Positions 43,287 to 51,976 of a stretch of DNA of 64,000 nt are shown here, piece after piece. Below the pieces are notes generated by a model. That model had not been told where the DNA came from, made no database searches, and saw only the letters and a list, made by a program, of their open reading frames with translations. A program made the translations under genes and the position numbers. Every line of letters begins with the position of its first letter. Positions within the stretch are counted from its first letter, which is position 1. The stretch comes from Lachnospiraceae bacterium (GTDB lineage Bacteria > Bacillota > Clostridia > Lachnospirales > Lachnospiraceae), in the NCBI GenBank assembly GCA_015057525.1, contig SVEE01000002.1, positions 68,767 through 132,766 on the forward strand. The letters run 5' to 3'.

Positions 43287-44747
43287 ATGGACATCTATAA
43301 AGATATAGAGCTTAGAACCAAGGGGGAAATATATATGGGTATTGTAGGCCCTGTGAGAACAGGTAAGTCTACATTTATAAAAAGGTTTATGGAGCTCTTA
43401 GTTTTGCCTGCAATTGTGGATGACTATGGTAAAATTACAGCCAAAGACGAGTTGCCACAATCTTCAGGAGGACGTACCATTATGACCACTGAACCTAAGT
43501 TTATACCTAAGGATGCAGTGGAAGTTATTCTTGAGGATGGAGTAAACTTTAAGGTCAGAATGATTGATTGTGTTGGTTATATGGTTCAGGGTGCTGAGGG
43601 GCATGAAGAAGATGGAGTAGAAAGATTGGTGAAGACCCCTTGGTTTGACTATGATATTCCTTTCACAAAGGCGGCTGAGATTGGCACCAGAAAGGTAATT
43701 CATGACCATTCAACAGTAGGTATTGTTGTAACTACGGATGGAACAGTTACGGATATAGATAGAGGCTATTATATTGATGCAGAAAGACGTACAATAGATG
43801 AATTAAAGTCTATAGGTAAACCATTTGTGGTGATTTTAAATTCTAGCCGACCTGCTTCTGATGATACCATTGAATTGGCAGAGGAAATGTCAGAGGAATA
43901 TGGTGTTGCTGTAATTCCTGTAAATTGTGACCAGTTAAAGGGAAGTGATATAAATACAATATTTGAGAATTTGCTTATGGATTTCCCTGTAAATGCACTC
44001 AACTTTTATATACCAAAATGGATTGAGGCTTTAGATAACTCTAATGAAATTAAGAAATATATAATAGAAAACTGTAAAAATATGTTTTCAAAAATAAAAC
44101 ATATGAAGGATTTGTATGAGGAAGATTGTGAACTGCTTGAATACATAGATGCAATAGAGATGGATTCCATAAGTATGGCTGAAGGAAATATTAATCTTAA
44201 GATAAAGGTTAATGATAAATATTACTATGAAATGCTTTCAGATATGATGGATTGTTCTATAAAGAATGAATACGAATTTATTCGTGAAATAAAGGATATG
44301 GCAAAAACCAGAAAACAATGTATAAAGGTTAGTTCAGCTTTAGTACAGTCCTTAAAAACAGGCTACGGTTCCGTAACACCTGAAGAAGATGAAATTAAGC
44401 TTGATGAACCAGAGTTAATAAAATCTGGAAACAAATATGGAGTAAAAATCAAAGCACAGGCTCCTTCTATACATTTAATCAAAGCAAATATTACAACAGA
44501 GATTGCACCAATAATCGGTTCGGAGGAACAAGCAAAGGACTTGATAAAATATATAGGAAAGGATAATATGGATAATGATAATATTTGGTCCGTAAATATA
44601 TTTGGTAAAACAGTAAAACAGCTTGTAGAGGATGGCTTAAAAACAAAAATCAATAAAATAAATCAGGAAAGTCAACAAAAGTTACAGGATACAATGGAGA
44701 AAATAGTTAACGATTCAAACGGTGGAATGGTTTGCATAATAATTTAA
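43287..44747 (+). CDS. spoIVA: Stage IV sporulation protein A
   Basis: SpoIVA is an ATPase that polymerises on the forespore surface and forms the base of the spore coat. The 486-residue length agrees with the family (about 490). The N-terminus MDIYKDIELRTKGEIYMGIVG leads into the Walker A GPVRTGKS (21-28); TTEPKFIP, HSTVGIVVTTDGT and a C-terminus of the type GGMVCIII are conserved. It marks the organism as an endospore former. The GGAGG ribosome binding site is buried in a hairpin; see that entry. It lies alone between gpsA-SGNH and scpAB. Confidence 0.97.
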   Translation: MDIYKDIELRTKGEIYMGIVGPVRTGKSTFIKRFMELLVLPAIVDDYGKITAKDELPQSSGGRTIMTTEPKFIPKDAVEVILEDGVNFKVRMIDCVGYMVQGAEGHEEDGVERLVKTPWFDYDIPFTKAAEIGTRKVIHDHSTVGIVVTTDGTVTDIDRGYYIDAERRTIDELKSIGKPFVVILNSSRPASDDTIELAEEMSEEYGVAVIPVNCDQLKGSDINTIFENLLMDFPVNALNFYIPKWIEALDNSNEIKKYIIENCKNMFSKIKHMKDLYEEDCELLEYIDAIEMDSISMAEGNINLKIKVNDKYYYEMLSDMMDCSIKNEYEFIREIKDMAKTRKQCIKVSSALVQSLKTGYGSVTPEEDEIKLDEPELIKSGNKYGVKIKAQAPSIHLIKANITTEIAPIIGSEEQAKDLIKYIGKDNMDNDNIWSVNIFGKTVKQLVEDGLKTKINKINQESQQKLQDTMEKIVNDSNGGMVCIII

Positions 44748-44760
44748 AATATGCTACAAT
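44732..44760 (+). promoter_or_regulatory. Sigma-A type promoter of scpAB
   Basis: TTGCAT at 44732-44737 (inside the end of spoIVA) and TACAAT at 44755-44760 are 17 bases apart. It lets scpAB be expressed in growing cells independently of spoIVA. Confidence 0.75.
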
Positions 44761-44791
44761 CCTATAGCTAAAGTAAATTTGGAGAGGTACT

Positions 44792-45547
44792 ATGTCTACA
44801 GAAGGTAAATTGGAATTTAAGATTAATGAATTTGAAGGCCCTCTTGACCTTTTATTGCATTTAATCGACAAAAATAAATTTAATATTTTTGATATACCAA
44901 TAGTTGAGATTACTGAGCAATATTTGGAATATGTTAATCAAATGCAGGAAGCTAATTTAGATGTCATGAGTGAATTTTTGGTTATGGCAGCTACGCTCAT
45001 AAGTATTAAGGCTAAGATGTTACTTCCTAAGGAGGAAGAAAAGGACGATGAGGAGGAAGATCCTCGTGCGGAGCTTGTGAGACGTCTTTTGGAATATAAG
45101 ATGTATAAATATGCTTCTTATGAACTTAAGGATATGGAGTTAGATGCAGAAAAGGCATATTACAAAAATCCTTCTATTCCTCAGGAGATTAAAGACTATA
45201 AGGAAGAAATTGATCCTGCTGATGTTATAGGAGATGTAACCCTTGCTAAGCTTAACGAAATATTTAACCAAGTTATGCGTCGTACTGTAGACAGAGTTGA
45301 CCCAATTAGAAGCAAGTTCGGTACCATTGAGAAGGAAGAAGTTCGTATTGAGGACAAAATGGAAGAGATTAGAGCTAGCATAAGAGGTTTAAAGGGGATT
45401 AATTTTAGAACATTGCTGGAGGTTCAAGCATCAAGAATTAATATTATTGTTACATTTTTGGCAATTCTCGAGTTGATGAAAGTAGGAGATATAACAATAA
45501 AGCAAGACCAGATTTTTGGAGAGATTATTATTGATTCGTTAGAGTAA
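44792..45547 (+). CDS. scpA: Segregation and condensation protein A
   Basis: ScpA is the kleisin that bridges the two SMC heads in the bacterial condensin. The 251 residues show the N-terminal kleisin motif FKINEFEGPLDLLLHLIDKNKFNIFDIPIVEITEQYLEYV, an acidic middle region (KEEEKDDEEEDP) and the C-terminal winged-helix region FLAILELMKVGDI. It is followed after 24 bases by scpB, its usual partner. smc itself is not in the window. Confidence 0.97.
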   Translation: MSTEGKLEFKINEFEGPLDLLLHLIDKNKFNIFDIPIVEITEQYLEYVNQMQEANLDVMSEFLVMAATLISIKAKMLLPKEEEKDDEEEDPRAELVRRLLEYKMYKYASYELKDMELDAEKAYYKNPSIPQEIKDYKEEIDPADVIGDVTLAKLNEIFNQVMRRTVDRVDPIRSKFGTIEKEEVRIEDKMEEIRASIRGLKGINFRTLLEVQASRINIIVTFLAILELMKVGDITIKQDQIFGEIIIDSLE

Positions 45548-45571
45548 ATTTTCACATTTATTGGAGGAAAT

Positions 45572-46147
45572 ATGGAAGATAGCATAAAAAAAACAGAAGC
45601 AGCTATAGAAGCAATTTTATTTTCTATAGGTGATGCAGTGCCCTTAAAGGAACTTTCTAATGTATTGGAAATAGACGACAAAACTTTAGAAAAAATAATT
45701 ACAAATATGATGGATAAATATGAACAAGAAGATAGAGGAATAAGACTTGTAAAACTTGAAAATTCATATCAGCTTTGTACAAAAAATGAGCATTATGATG
45801 TTTTATCTAAGATTGTAAATATGCCTAAGAAACATAATCTTACTGATTCACTTATGGAAACATTATCTATCATAGCATACAAACAGCCAGTTACAAGACA
45901 GGAGATAGAAGCTATAAGAGGTGTATCATGTTCACACGCAATTAATAAGCTTATGGACTATAACTTGGTTGTTGAGGTTGGTAGACTGGATGCTATTGGT
46001 AGACCTATATTATTTGGTACTTCAGAAGATTTCCTTAGATGCTTTGGGGTTGCATCAATGGATGAACTTCCGATTATAACACCTGATAAGATAGAAGATT
46101 TTAAACAACAGGCTATGGAAGAAGCAAATATAATTGTTGAAGTGTAA
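45572..46147 (+). CDS. scpB: Segregation and condensation protein B
   Basis: ScpB dimerises through winged-helix domains and binds ScpA in the SMC complex. The 191 residues include AIEAILFSIGDAVPLKELSNVLE, LTDSLMETLSIIAYKQPVTRQEIEAIRGVSC and GRPILFGTSEDFLRCFG, all typical. It starts behind GGAGG 24 bases after scpA and ends at a bidirectional terminator. Confidence 0.97.
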   Translation: MEDSIKKTEAAIEAILFSIGDAVPLKELSNVLEIDDKTLEKIITNMMDKYEQEDRGIRLVKLENSYQLCTKNEHYDVLSKIVNMPKKHNLTDSLMETLSIIAYKQPVTRQEIEAIRGVSCSHAINKLMDYNLVVEVGRLDAIGRPILFGTSEDFLRCFGVASMDELPIITPDKIEDFKQQAMEEANIIVEV

Positions 46148-46184
46148 AAAAAGTGACATCTGCATTAGCAGGTGCCACTTTTTT
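46148..46184. terminator. Bidirectional terminator between scpB and the HD-GYP gene
   Basis: AAAAAAGTGACATCTGC pairs with GCAGGTGCCACTTTTTT (two mismatches or G-T pairs). A runs on one side and T runs on the other let it serve scpB (+) and the HD-GYP gene (-), which converge here. Confidence 0.9.
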
Positions 46185-46187
46185 AGC

Positions 46188-47273
46188 TTATAATAAACTC
46201 TCGATTGAAACATTTGATGTCTTTGATAAATCGATAAAGTTATTTTTTGTTTTTATCATTGGTTTAGAAAGACTTACTCTGTTGATATAGACAATATCGC
46301 CTTCTTCACCATTGCTAAGCTTAACCTTACAGTTCATGTAGCTATTAACAACACGTTCTAAAAATGTAAGAAGAAACTTAGGGTTGTATTTTCTAAGGCC
46401 GTCATCTTCAAAGTTACTAATAACGGTAAATGGACTTAAGGCTTTTCTATATACACGTTTAGCTGTCATTGCCTCATATATGTCTGCAATTGTAACAATC
46501 TGAGCACACCAGTCAATTTGGTTGTCTATTAAACCCAGTGGATAGCCAGTTCCATCACATTTTTCATGATGCATTAATGCTGAATATTGAATGTGAATAT
46601 CAGCTTTTTGTTTTTTTAGAAGCTCATAACCTTTTTTGGAATGAGTTTTAACAATATTATATTCTTCTGGTGTTAGTTTGCCTGGTTTTTTTATGATATG
46701 GTCAGGTATAGTAAGCTTTCCTATATCGTGAAGTAAACCACAGGATGTGAGTAATTCTACTTCGCTGGAATTAAGACCAAGCCAAGAACCAAAAATATTA
46801 CAAATCAAAGCAACATTAAGAGAATGATTAAAGGTTGAATCATCATAATCTTTAAGTGTTGAGAGCATAGTAAATATACTTAATGGGGAATCAGTTGCTT
46901 TAATGATATTAAGAGTGCTATTTAGCATTGCATCCACTTCAAGAGGTGCATTTTTATTGACGATATCGTTAAGGTGGTCACCTAAGTCTTCGATGTTCTT
47001 TTCATATCTGCGCTTGAACTTTTTATACTCAGGTGTATTTACTACGGTACTTGCATCAATTTCAAAACTTGAAAAAAGTTCGTTTTCGAATGAATCTATT
47101 TCTGCTGTTTCATCAGCGATTTCTACAAATAAAACATCATTATTGATGAGCTTATTAATGATACTTTTAGTGATGACTGTATCTTTAGGCAAAACTAAAC
47201 GACCCTTAGTGGAATATGTATCCGTAAGAGTTATCATACCTTCTTTTAATTCTGATGAAAAAATTGAGCTCAT
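46188..47273 (-). CDS. HD-GYP domain phosphodiesterase
   Basis: HD-GYP proteins hydrolyse the second messenger cyclic di-GMP (or related dinucleotides). The catalytic set is intact: His150, the HD pair 182-183 in HDIGK, His211, His235-236 and the GYP signature DGTGYP (240-245). The N-terminal 130 residues (EGMITLTDTYSTKGRLVLPKD...) resemble a DUF3391-like input segment and the last 60 residues are a small beta-rich extension. There is no signal or membrane segment, so it is cytoplasmic. One of only two minus-strand genes, it has its own consensus promoter. It may link c-di-GMP to motility or sporulation; the target is not known. Confidence 0.93.
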   Translation of the reverse strand: MSSIFSSELKEGMITLTDTYSTKGRLVLPKDTVITKSIINKLINNDVLFVEIADETAEIDSFENELFSSFEIDASTVVNTPEYKKFKRRYEKNIEDLGDHLNDIVNKNAPLEVDAMLNSTLNIIKATDSPLSIFTMLSTLKDYDDSTFNHSLNVALICNIFGSWLGLNSSEVELLTSCGLLHDIGKLTIPDHIIKKPGKLTPEEYNIVKTHSKKGYELLKKQKADIHIQYSALMHHEKCDGTGYPLGLIDNQIDWCAQIVTIADIYEAMTAKRVYRKALSPFTVISNFEDDGLRKYNPKFLLTFLERVVNSYMNCKVKLSNGEEGDIVYINRVSLSKPMIKTKNNFIDLSKTSNVSIESLL

Positions 47274-47308
47274 GTGGTGGGTTGTTCCTTCGTAGATTTT
47301 TTTTCTTA

Positions 47309-47337
47309 ATTATACAGTATTGATGGATATATTTCAA
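47309..47337 (-). promoter_or_regulatory. Consensus sigma-A promoter of the HD-GYP gene
   Basis: On the minus strand TTGAAA (47332-47337) and TATAAT (47309-47314) have a 17-base spacer. This is the closest to consensus of all promoters seen in the window. Confidence 0.88.
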
Positions 47338-47401
47338 TTATAAAGTATAGAATCGTTGAGGGATTAATATAATATTATGAGATTATAATTTAGGGTGAAA
47401 C

Positions 47402-48565
47402 GTGAAGAAACTAGTGAGTTTTGTTTTGATTTTTTTTCTTGTTTTTCAACTGATTACGCCAGTTTATGCTGAGGAGCTTAATGAAAATCAGTTATATTCA
47501 TTATCAGCTGCAATGATAGATGGAAACAATGGAAGATTGTTGTATGGTAAAAATCCTAATGAACAAAGAGCTATGGCAAGCACAACTAAAATCATGACAT
47601 TAATACTAGCTCTTGAATATGGTAATCTTGAAGACATTATAACCGTTAGTTCATATGCATCAAAGATGCCTGATGTGCAGCTGGGAATTAAAGAGGGGGA
47701 ACAGTATAAATTAGGTGATTTGGTTTATTCAATGATGTTAGAAAGTCACAATGATGTTGCTGTTGCAATAGCGGAACATGTGGGTGGAGACCTTGAATCA
47801 TTTATAAATATGATGAATAAGAAGGCTATGGAAATAGGTCTATCCAATACATATTTTTTAACTCCAAATGGACTAGATATGGAAGATGAGTCGGGTAAGC
47901 ATAGTAGTACTGCTTATGAAATGTGTTTGATTATGAAGTATTGTGTTATGGATTCGCCCATGAAAGAGGAATTTATGGCTATATGTCAAACAAGACAATA
48001 TACATTTTCTGACTACAATAATAAAAGAACCTTTACTGTAGATAATAAAAATGCACTGTTAGATAAAATGGACAATGTTCTAGCAGGGAAAACAGGATTT
48101 ACAGTGGATGCTGGGTATTGTTATGTATGTGCTGTTTCTTATGAGGATAAAGTTTATATTGTAGCTTTATTAGGTTGTGGCTGGCCAAATAACAAGGGTT
48201 ATAAATGGAAGGATGTAACAAAGCTTATAGATTATGGTAAATCAGAATTTGAATATGTAAAAATAATAGACAGAACGTATGATATTGGTGAAATAAAAGT
48301 AATTGACGGTATACAAGATGACAAGACAAAGCTTTATGTTACGGATGAGATAGAACTCCTTTTATGTAAGGATGATAAAGTTGACATTATATGTGAAAAT
48401 AAAGATGTCATATATGCACCGGTAACTAGGGGTGATGTTGTTAAAAAGCTAAATATATATATAAATGACGAATTTTATACAAGTGTAAATGTGTATGCGG
48501 AGGATTCCATAGATAAAATAGATTTATCGTATTGGGTGTATAGAATATTTGATATGTATTTTTAA
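47402..48565 (+). CDS. D-alanyl-D-alanine carboxypeptidase, DacF-like copy 1
   Basis: This penicillin-binding protein trims the terminal D-Ala from peptidoglycan stem peptides. A signal peptide (MKKLVSFVLIFFLVF..., ending near VYAEE) is followed by the S11 peptidase motifs: STTK with Ser60 and Lys63, SHND and KTG (GKTGFT). A C-terminal beta domain ends in an amphipathic tail that should rest on the membrane. The start is GTG behind TAGGGTGA. Directly followed by dipicolinate synthase genes, it may be a spore-cortex or mother-cell enzyme like Bacillus DacB/DacF; a vegetative role cannot be excluded. Confidence 0.92.
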   Translation: MKKLVSFVLIFFLVFQLITPVYAEELNENQLYSLSAAMIDGNNGRLLYGKNPNEQRAMASTTKIMTLILALEYGNLEDIITVSSYASKMPDVQLGIKEGEQYKLGDLVYSMMLESHNDVAVAIAEHVGGDLESFINMMNKKAMEIGLSNTYFLTPNGLDMEDESGKHSSTAYEMCLIMKYCVMDSPMKEEFMAICQTRQYTFSDYNNKRTFTVDNKNALLDKMDNVLAGKTGFTVDAGYCYVCAVSYEDKVYIVALLGCGWPNNKGYKWKDVTKLIDYGKSEFEYVKIIDRTYDIGEIKVIDGIQDDKTKLYVTDEIELLLCKDDKVDIICENKDVIYAPVTRGDVVKKLNIYINDEFYTSVNVYAEDSIDKIDLSYWVYRIFDMYF

Positions 48566-48586
48566 TATGTAGTAAAGGAGATAAAA

Positions 48587-49357
48587 ATGGAAATATTTAA
48601 TATATGTGTTTGGGGAAAAGACAAAAGATTAGATGCTGTGGAACATTTTTTTTATGATAGGGGATATGATGTATATAGAGAGTTGGAATATATTGATAAG
48701 AATAGTATTTTGATTTTACCACCACCTGTCAATGAAGATATAGCGAATGTGTTGAAGGAGTATGTACATAGTGGTCAGATAATTTATGGTGGGGCAATAA
48801 GTGATGGAGTAAAAAAAATATTGGAACAGTGCAAATTATGGGATTACTTGAGCTGGCAAAATGTTGTTACTGAAAATGCTCGTTTGACTGCAAAAGGAAT
48901 TATCAAACAGGCAATTAATGTAGGTGCTATTTTTGAAGAAGCAAGTTGTCTTGTTACTGGCTATGGATTTTGTGGAAAAGAGATAGCAATTCAGCTTAAA
49001 AATTCGTTAGCTAATGTGGATGTTGCAGTAAGACGAAAGGAATTAAGAAGAGAAATAGAAAAAATAAATTGCGAATACGTTGATATTAATGATTTAAAAA
49101 TAAACAATTTAGAAAAATACAGTTATATTTTTAATTCTGTACCAGCTTTGATATTTGATAAGGATATTATTGATTTGCTTGCACCGGATGCTATGATTTT
49201 TGATATTGCATCAAAACCAGGCGGTACAGAATTTTCTTATTGTGTTGAAAAAGGGATATATGCAGTAAATAGTTTGGGAATTCCAGGAAAAGAATATCCT
49301 GATGAAGCAGGAAAGATTATAGCAAATGCAGTAAATGAGCATATAATATCTTTATAA
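48587..49357 (+). CDS. dpaA: Dipicolinate synthase subunit A
   Basis: DpaA (SpoVFA) with DpaB makes dipicolinic acid in the mother cell, the calcium-chelating core component of spores, from dihydrodipicolinate. The 256 residues show an N-terminal Rossmann-like part (SILILPPPVN), then the NAD-binding GYGFCGKEIAIQL and DIASKPGGTEFSY with GIPGKEYPDEAG. It is about 40 residues shorter than Bacillus SpoVFA, mainly at the N-terminus. It is followed by dpaB, in the usual order. Confidence 0.93.
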   Translation: MEIFNICVWGKDKRLDAVEHFFYDRGYDVYRELEYIDKNSILILPPPVNEDIANVLKEYVHSGQIIYGGAISDGVKKILEQCKLWDYLSWQNVVTENARLTAKGIIKQAINVGAIFEEASCLVTGYGFCGKEIAIQLKNSLANVDVAVRRKELRREIEKINCEYVDINDLKINNLEKYSYIFNSVPALIFDKDIIDLLAPDAMIFDIASKPGGTEFSYCVEKGIYAVNSLGIPGKEYPDEAGKIIANAVNEHIISL

Positions 49358-49388
49358 CAGAGAAAAAGTTATATGAAAGGATATTAAA

Positions 49389-49967
49389 ATGAAATTATCA
49401 GAGTGCAATATTGGTTTTGCCATCACAGGCTCATTTTGTACTTTTGATAAAATTCTTCCACAAATAAAAATTCTGAAAGATGAAGGAGCTAGAGTTTTAC
49501 CAATTTTATCTTTTAACAGCTATGGCATGGATACAAGATTTTTTAAATCTGAAGATTTTGTTTCATCTGTAGAAGAGATTACGGGAGAAAAAATAATAAA
49601 AACTGTACAGGGTGCAGAACCAATAGGACCTAAAAAAATGTTTGATATTATGATTATTGCACCATGTACAGGAAATACAATAGCAAAGCTATCTAATGGT
49701 ATTGTTGATACACCTGTTTTGATGGCTGCAAAGGCTCATTTGAGAAATAACAGACCCCTTGTTTTATCTGTATCTTCTAACGATGCATTAGGAATTAATT
49801 TTCAAAATATTGGCAAGCTGATGAATATGAAAAATATTTATTTTGTTCCTTTTGGTCAGGATGATTATGTAGGTAAACCTAATTCATTAATAGGTGATAT
49901 TAATAAAATAAAGGATACCTTGGAATACGCACTGGATGGGCAGCAAATACAACCGGTCATTATATAA
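49389..49967 (+). CDS. dpaB: Dipicolinate synthase subunit B
   Basis: DpaB (SpoVFB) is the flavoprotein-type subunit of dipicolinate synthase. The 192 residues begin GFAITGSFCTF, continue through PIGPKKMFDIMIIAPCTGNTIAKLSNGIVDTPVLMAAKAHLRN, typical of the flavin-dependent family, and end with PNSLIGDINKI. AAAGGA precedes the ATG. A strong terminator follows, so dacF-like 1, dpaA and dpaB probably form one sporulation transcript. Confidence 0.95.
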   Translation: MKLSECNIGFAITGSFCTFDKILPQIKILKDEGARVLPILSFNSYGMDTRFFKSEDFVSSVEEITGEKIIKTVQGAEPIGPKKMFDIMIIAPCTGNTIAKLSNGIVDTPVLMAAKAHLRNNRPLVLSVSSNDALGINFQNIGKLMNMKNIYFVPFGQDDYVGKPNSLIGDINKIKDTLEYALDGQQIQPVII

Positions 49968-49973
49968 ATATAT

Positions 49974-50002
49974 GCACCACATAGATAATGTGGTGCTTTT
50001 TT
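49974..50002. terminator. Terminator after dpaB, shared with asnB side
   Basis: GCACCACAT pairs perfectly with ATGTGGTGC and is followed by six T. asnB converges from the other side, 14 bases away, but few A are present for a fully bidirectional role. Confidence 0.9.
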
Positions 50003-50015
50003 GTGCTTTTATAAG

Positions 50016-51854
50016 TCATACTGAAAGAGAATATTTTCTCATCCAATAATTAATCTGAATTAGGTATGCAACCATCTGTGGTCCTGCCATTAATTGACCA
50101 TACCAAGGCTTTCCGTATTCCTTAGGTGCTTTAAGAAAGCTCTCCAACACAGGAAGGTTTAGATAACTTCTTATTGGTGATGATGTGTCATTTATTATTT
50201 CATTTAATCTATTTATTAAGATGCCTTCATATTCCGGATGATATGTCTTAGGATATGGGCTTTTAGGTCTATTCATAATTGATTCAGGAAGAAAATCTTT
50301 GGCGGCCTTTCTTAGCAAGCTTTTGGGCGTATTATCAGCTACCTTTATTTTCCAAGGAACATTGTATACATATTCTATAAGTCTATGGTCGGCAAAAGGA
50401 ACTCTTGCCTCTAAACCGCTATGCATAGATGTTCTATCCATACGGTCAAGTAATGTTTGCATGAACCAACGAATGTTTAAATAAGATATTTTTCTTAAGG
50501 TAGCTTCCTTTTTTGATTCCTCTGGGAGAATTTGTACTTCAGATATAGTTTTATTATATTTTTGACTGATATAGGCTTCCATATGAAGTGCGGCAGCAAA
50601 TTCTGAGTTAAGGATAGATTTTCTAAAGGAAATATCCTTCATCCATGGAAACGTCTGCTCCTGCATCATTTCCTCCTTGTGAAACCATGGATATCCACCA
50701 AATATTTCGTCAGCACACTCACCAGTTAAAGCTACTCTGTGATTTTTTGCTACTTCAGAACAAAAATATAGAAGAGAAGAGTCCACGTCAGCCATAGTTG
50801 GAAGTCCTCTTGAATCCACAGATTCTTCCAGCAAATCAGCTAGAATTTCATATTTACAGTTCAAATAGGTGTGGTCTGTCTCTAGAAAATCCTTCATTAT
50901 ATCAACATAAGGTCTGTCCTCAGAAGGTTGAAATGAATTTGCTTTAAAATGTATATTGTTATCCTCAAAATCAAAGGAATATGTGTGGGGTTTTTCTTTT
51001 GAATGTTTACAGCATATTGATGTGACTAAGGATGAATCTATACCGCCTGACAAAAATGTGCATATAGGGACATCGGAGATAAGCTGCATTCTAATACTAT
51101 CTTCAATGAGCCATTTGGTTTTTTCAAGAGTTTCTTCTGGTGTGTCATAATGAGGTGTACTTTTTAATTGATAATATAGTTTCTTTGTAAATGAGTTTTG
51201 AGAGTAAATTATTACTTCACCAGGCAATACCTCACGTATTCCTAAGAATACTCCTTGACCAGGTGTTTTTGCAGGACCAACTGTAAATATTTCGTTAAAA
51301 CCGTTAATGTCAATACAGGGTTTTACCTTCGGATATTCGAACAGGGTGTCTATCCTTGAAGCAAATACCAAGGTTTTACAGGATTGAGTATAATATAGTG
51401 GTTTGATTCCAAATCTGTCCCTGTACAAATATAAAGTCTGGTTACTCTGATCAAAGATAGCAATGGCAAAAATACCATTTAATTTGTTCACAAACTCTTC
51501 GCCCCAGTGTATAAAAGCAACACCTATTACCTCAGTGTCTGAATTTGTATTAAATTTATATCCTCGAGATATAAGCTCGTTTCTTATTTCTTTATAGTTA
51601 TATATTTCACCATTATAAATAACATGATATTTGTTTTCGTTGTGATATACAGTCATTGGCTGGGAACCGCCATTTATATCAATAATAGATAATCGGGTAT
51701 GTGCCAGACAACAGGAGTCGATTATTGAAAAGTTTTGCTCATTAGGACCACGCATTTTCATGCTGGATATCATTTGGTTTAAAATAGATATTGTTTTCTT
51801 TGGAGTATCACTAAAGTTGATTCTAGGATTAAAAAAACCAGCTATGCCGCACAT
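50016..51854 (-). CDS. asnB: Asparagine synthetase B, glutamine-hydrolysing
   Basis: AsnB makes asparagine from aspartate, glutamine and ATP. The 612-residue protein starts MCGIAGFF, with Cys2 as the glutaminase nucleophile after Met removal, and includes YNGEIYNYKEIR and DRFGIKPLYY. The synthetase domain has the PP-loop FLSGGIDSSLV and later ALTGECADEIFGGYPW and ARVPFADHRLIEY. On the minus strand GGAGG precedes the ATG. It lies between dpaB and a dacF-like gene in the opposite direction, so it is transcribed on its own. Confidence 0.97.
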   Translation of the reverse strand: MCGIAGFFNPRINFSDTPKKTISILNQMISSMKMRGPNEQNFSIIDSCCLAHTRLSIIDINGGSQPMTVYHNENKYHVIYNGEIYNYKEIRNELISRGYKFNTNSDTEVIGVAFIHWGEEFVNKLNGIFAIAIFDQSNQTLYLYRDRFGIKPLYYTQSCKTLVFASRIDTLFEYPKVKPCIDINGFNEIFTVGPAKTPGQGVFLGIREVLPGEVIIYSQNSFTKKLYYQLKSTPHYDTPEETLEKTKWLIEDSIRMQLISDVPICTFLSGGIDSSLVTSICCKHSKEKPHTYSFDFEDNNIHFKANSFQPSEDRPYVDIMKDFLETDHTYLNCKYEILADLLEESVDSRGLPTMADVDSSLLYFCSEVAKNHRVALTGECADEIFGGYPWFHKEEMMQEQTFPWMKDISFRKSILNSEFAAALHMEAYISQKYNKTISEVQILPEESKKEATLRKISYLNIRWFMQTLLDRMDRTSMHSGLEARVPFADHRLIEYVYNVPWKIKVADNTPKSLLRKAAKDFLPESIMNRPKSPYPKTYHPEYEGILINRLNEIINDTSSPIRSYLNLPVLESFLKAPKEYGKPWYGQLMAGPQMVAYLIQINYWMRKYSLSV

Positions 51855-51880
51855 AATGCCTCCATATACGTAGTTGTTAT

Positions 51881-51909
51881 ATTATATTCATAATGATAAA
51901 TTAGGTCAC
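51881..51909 (-). promoter_or_regulatory. Possible promoter of asnB
   Basis: On the minus strand TATAAT at 51881-51886 has GTGACC 17 bases upstream (51904-51909), which matches TTGACA at four positions. Confidence 0.5.
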
Positions 51910-51976
51910 TTTAGGATGTTAATCATATTTAAATAAGACAATTAGTATAATGTATAAAAAGATTCTAGGATGATTC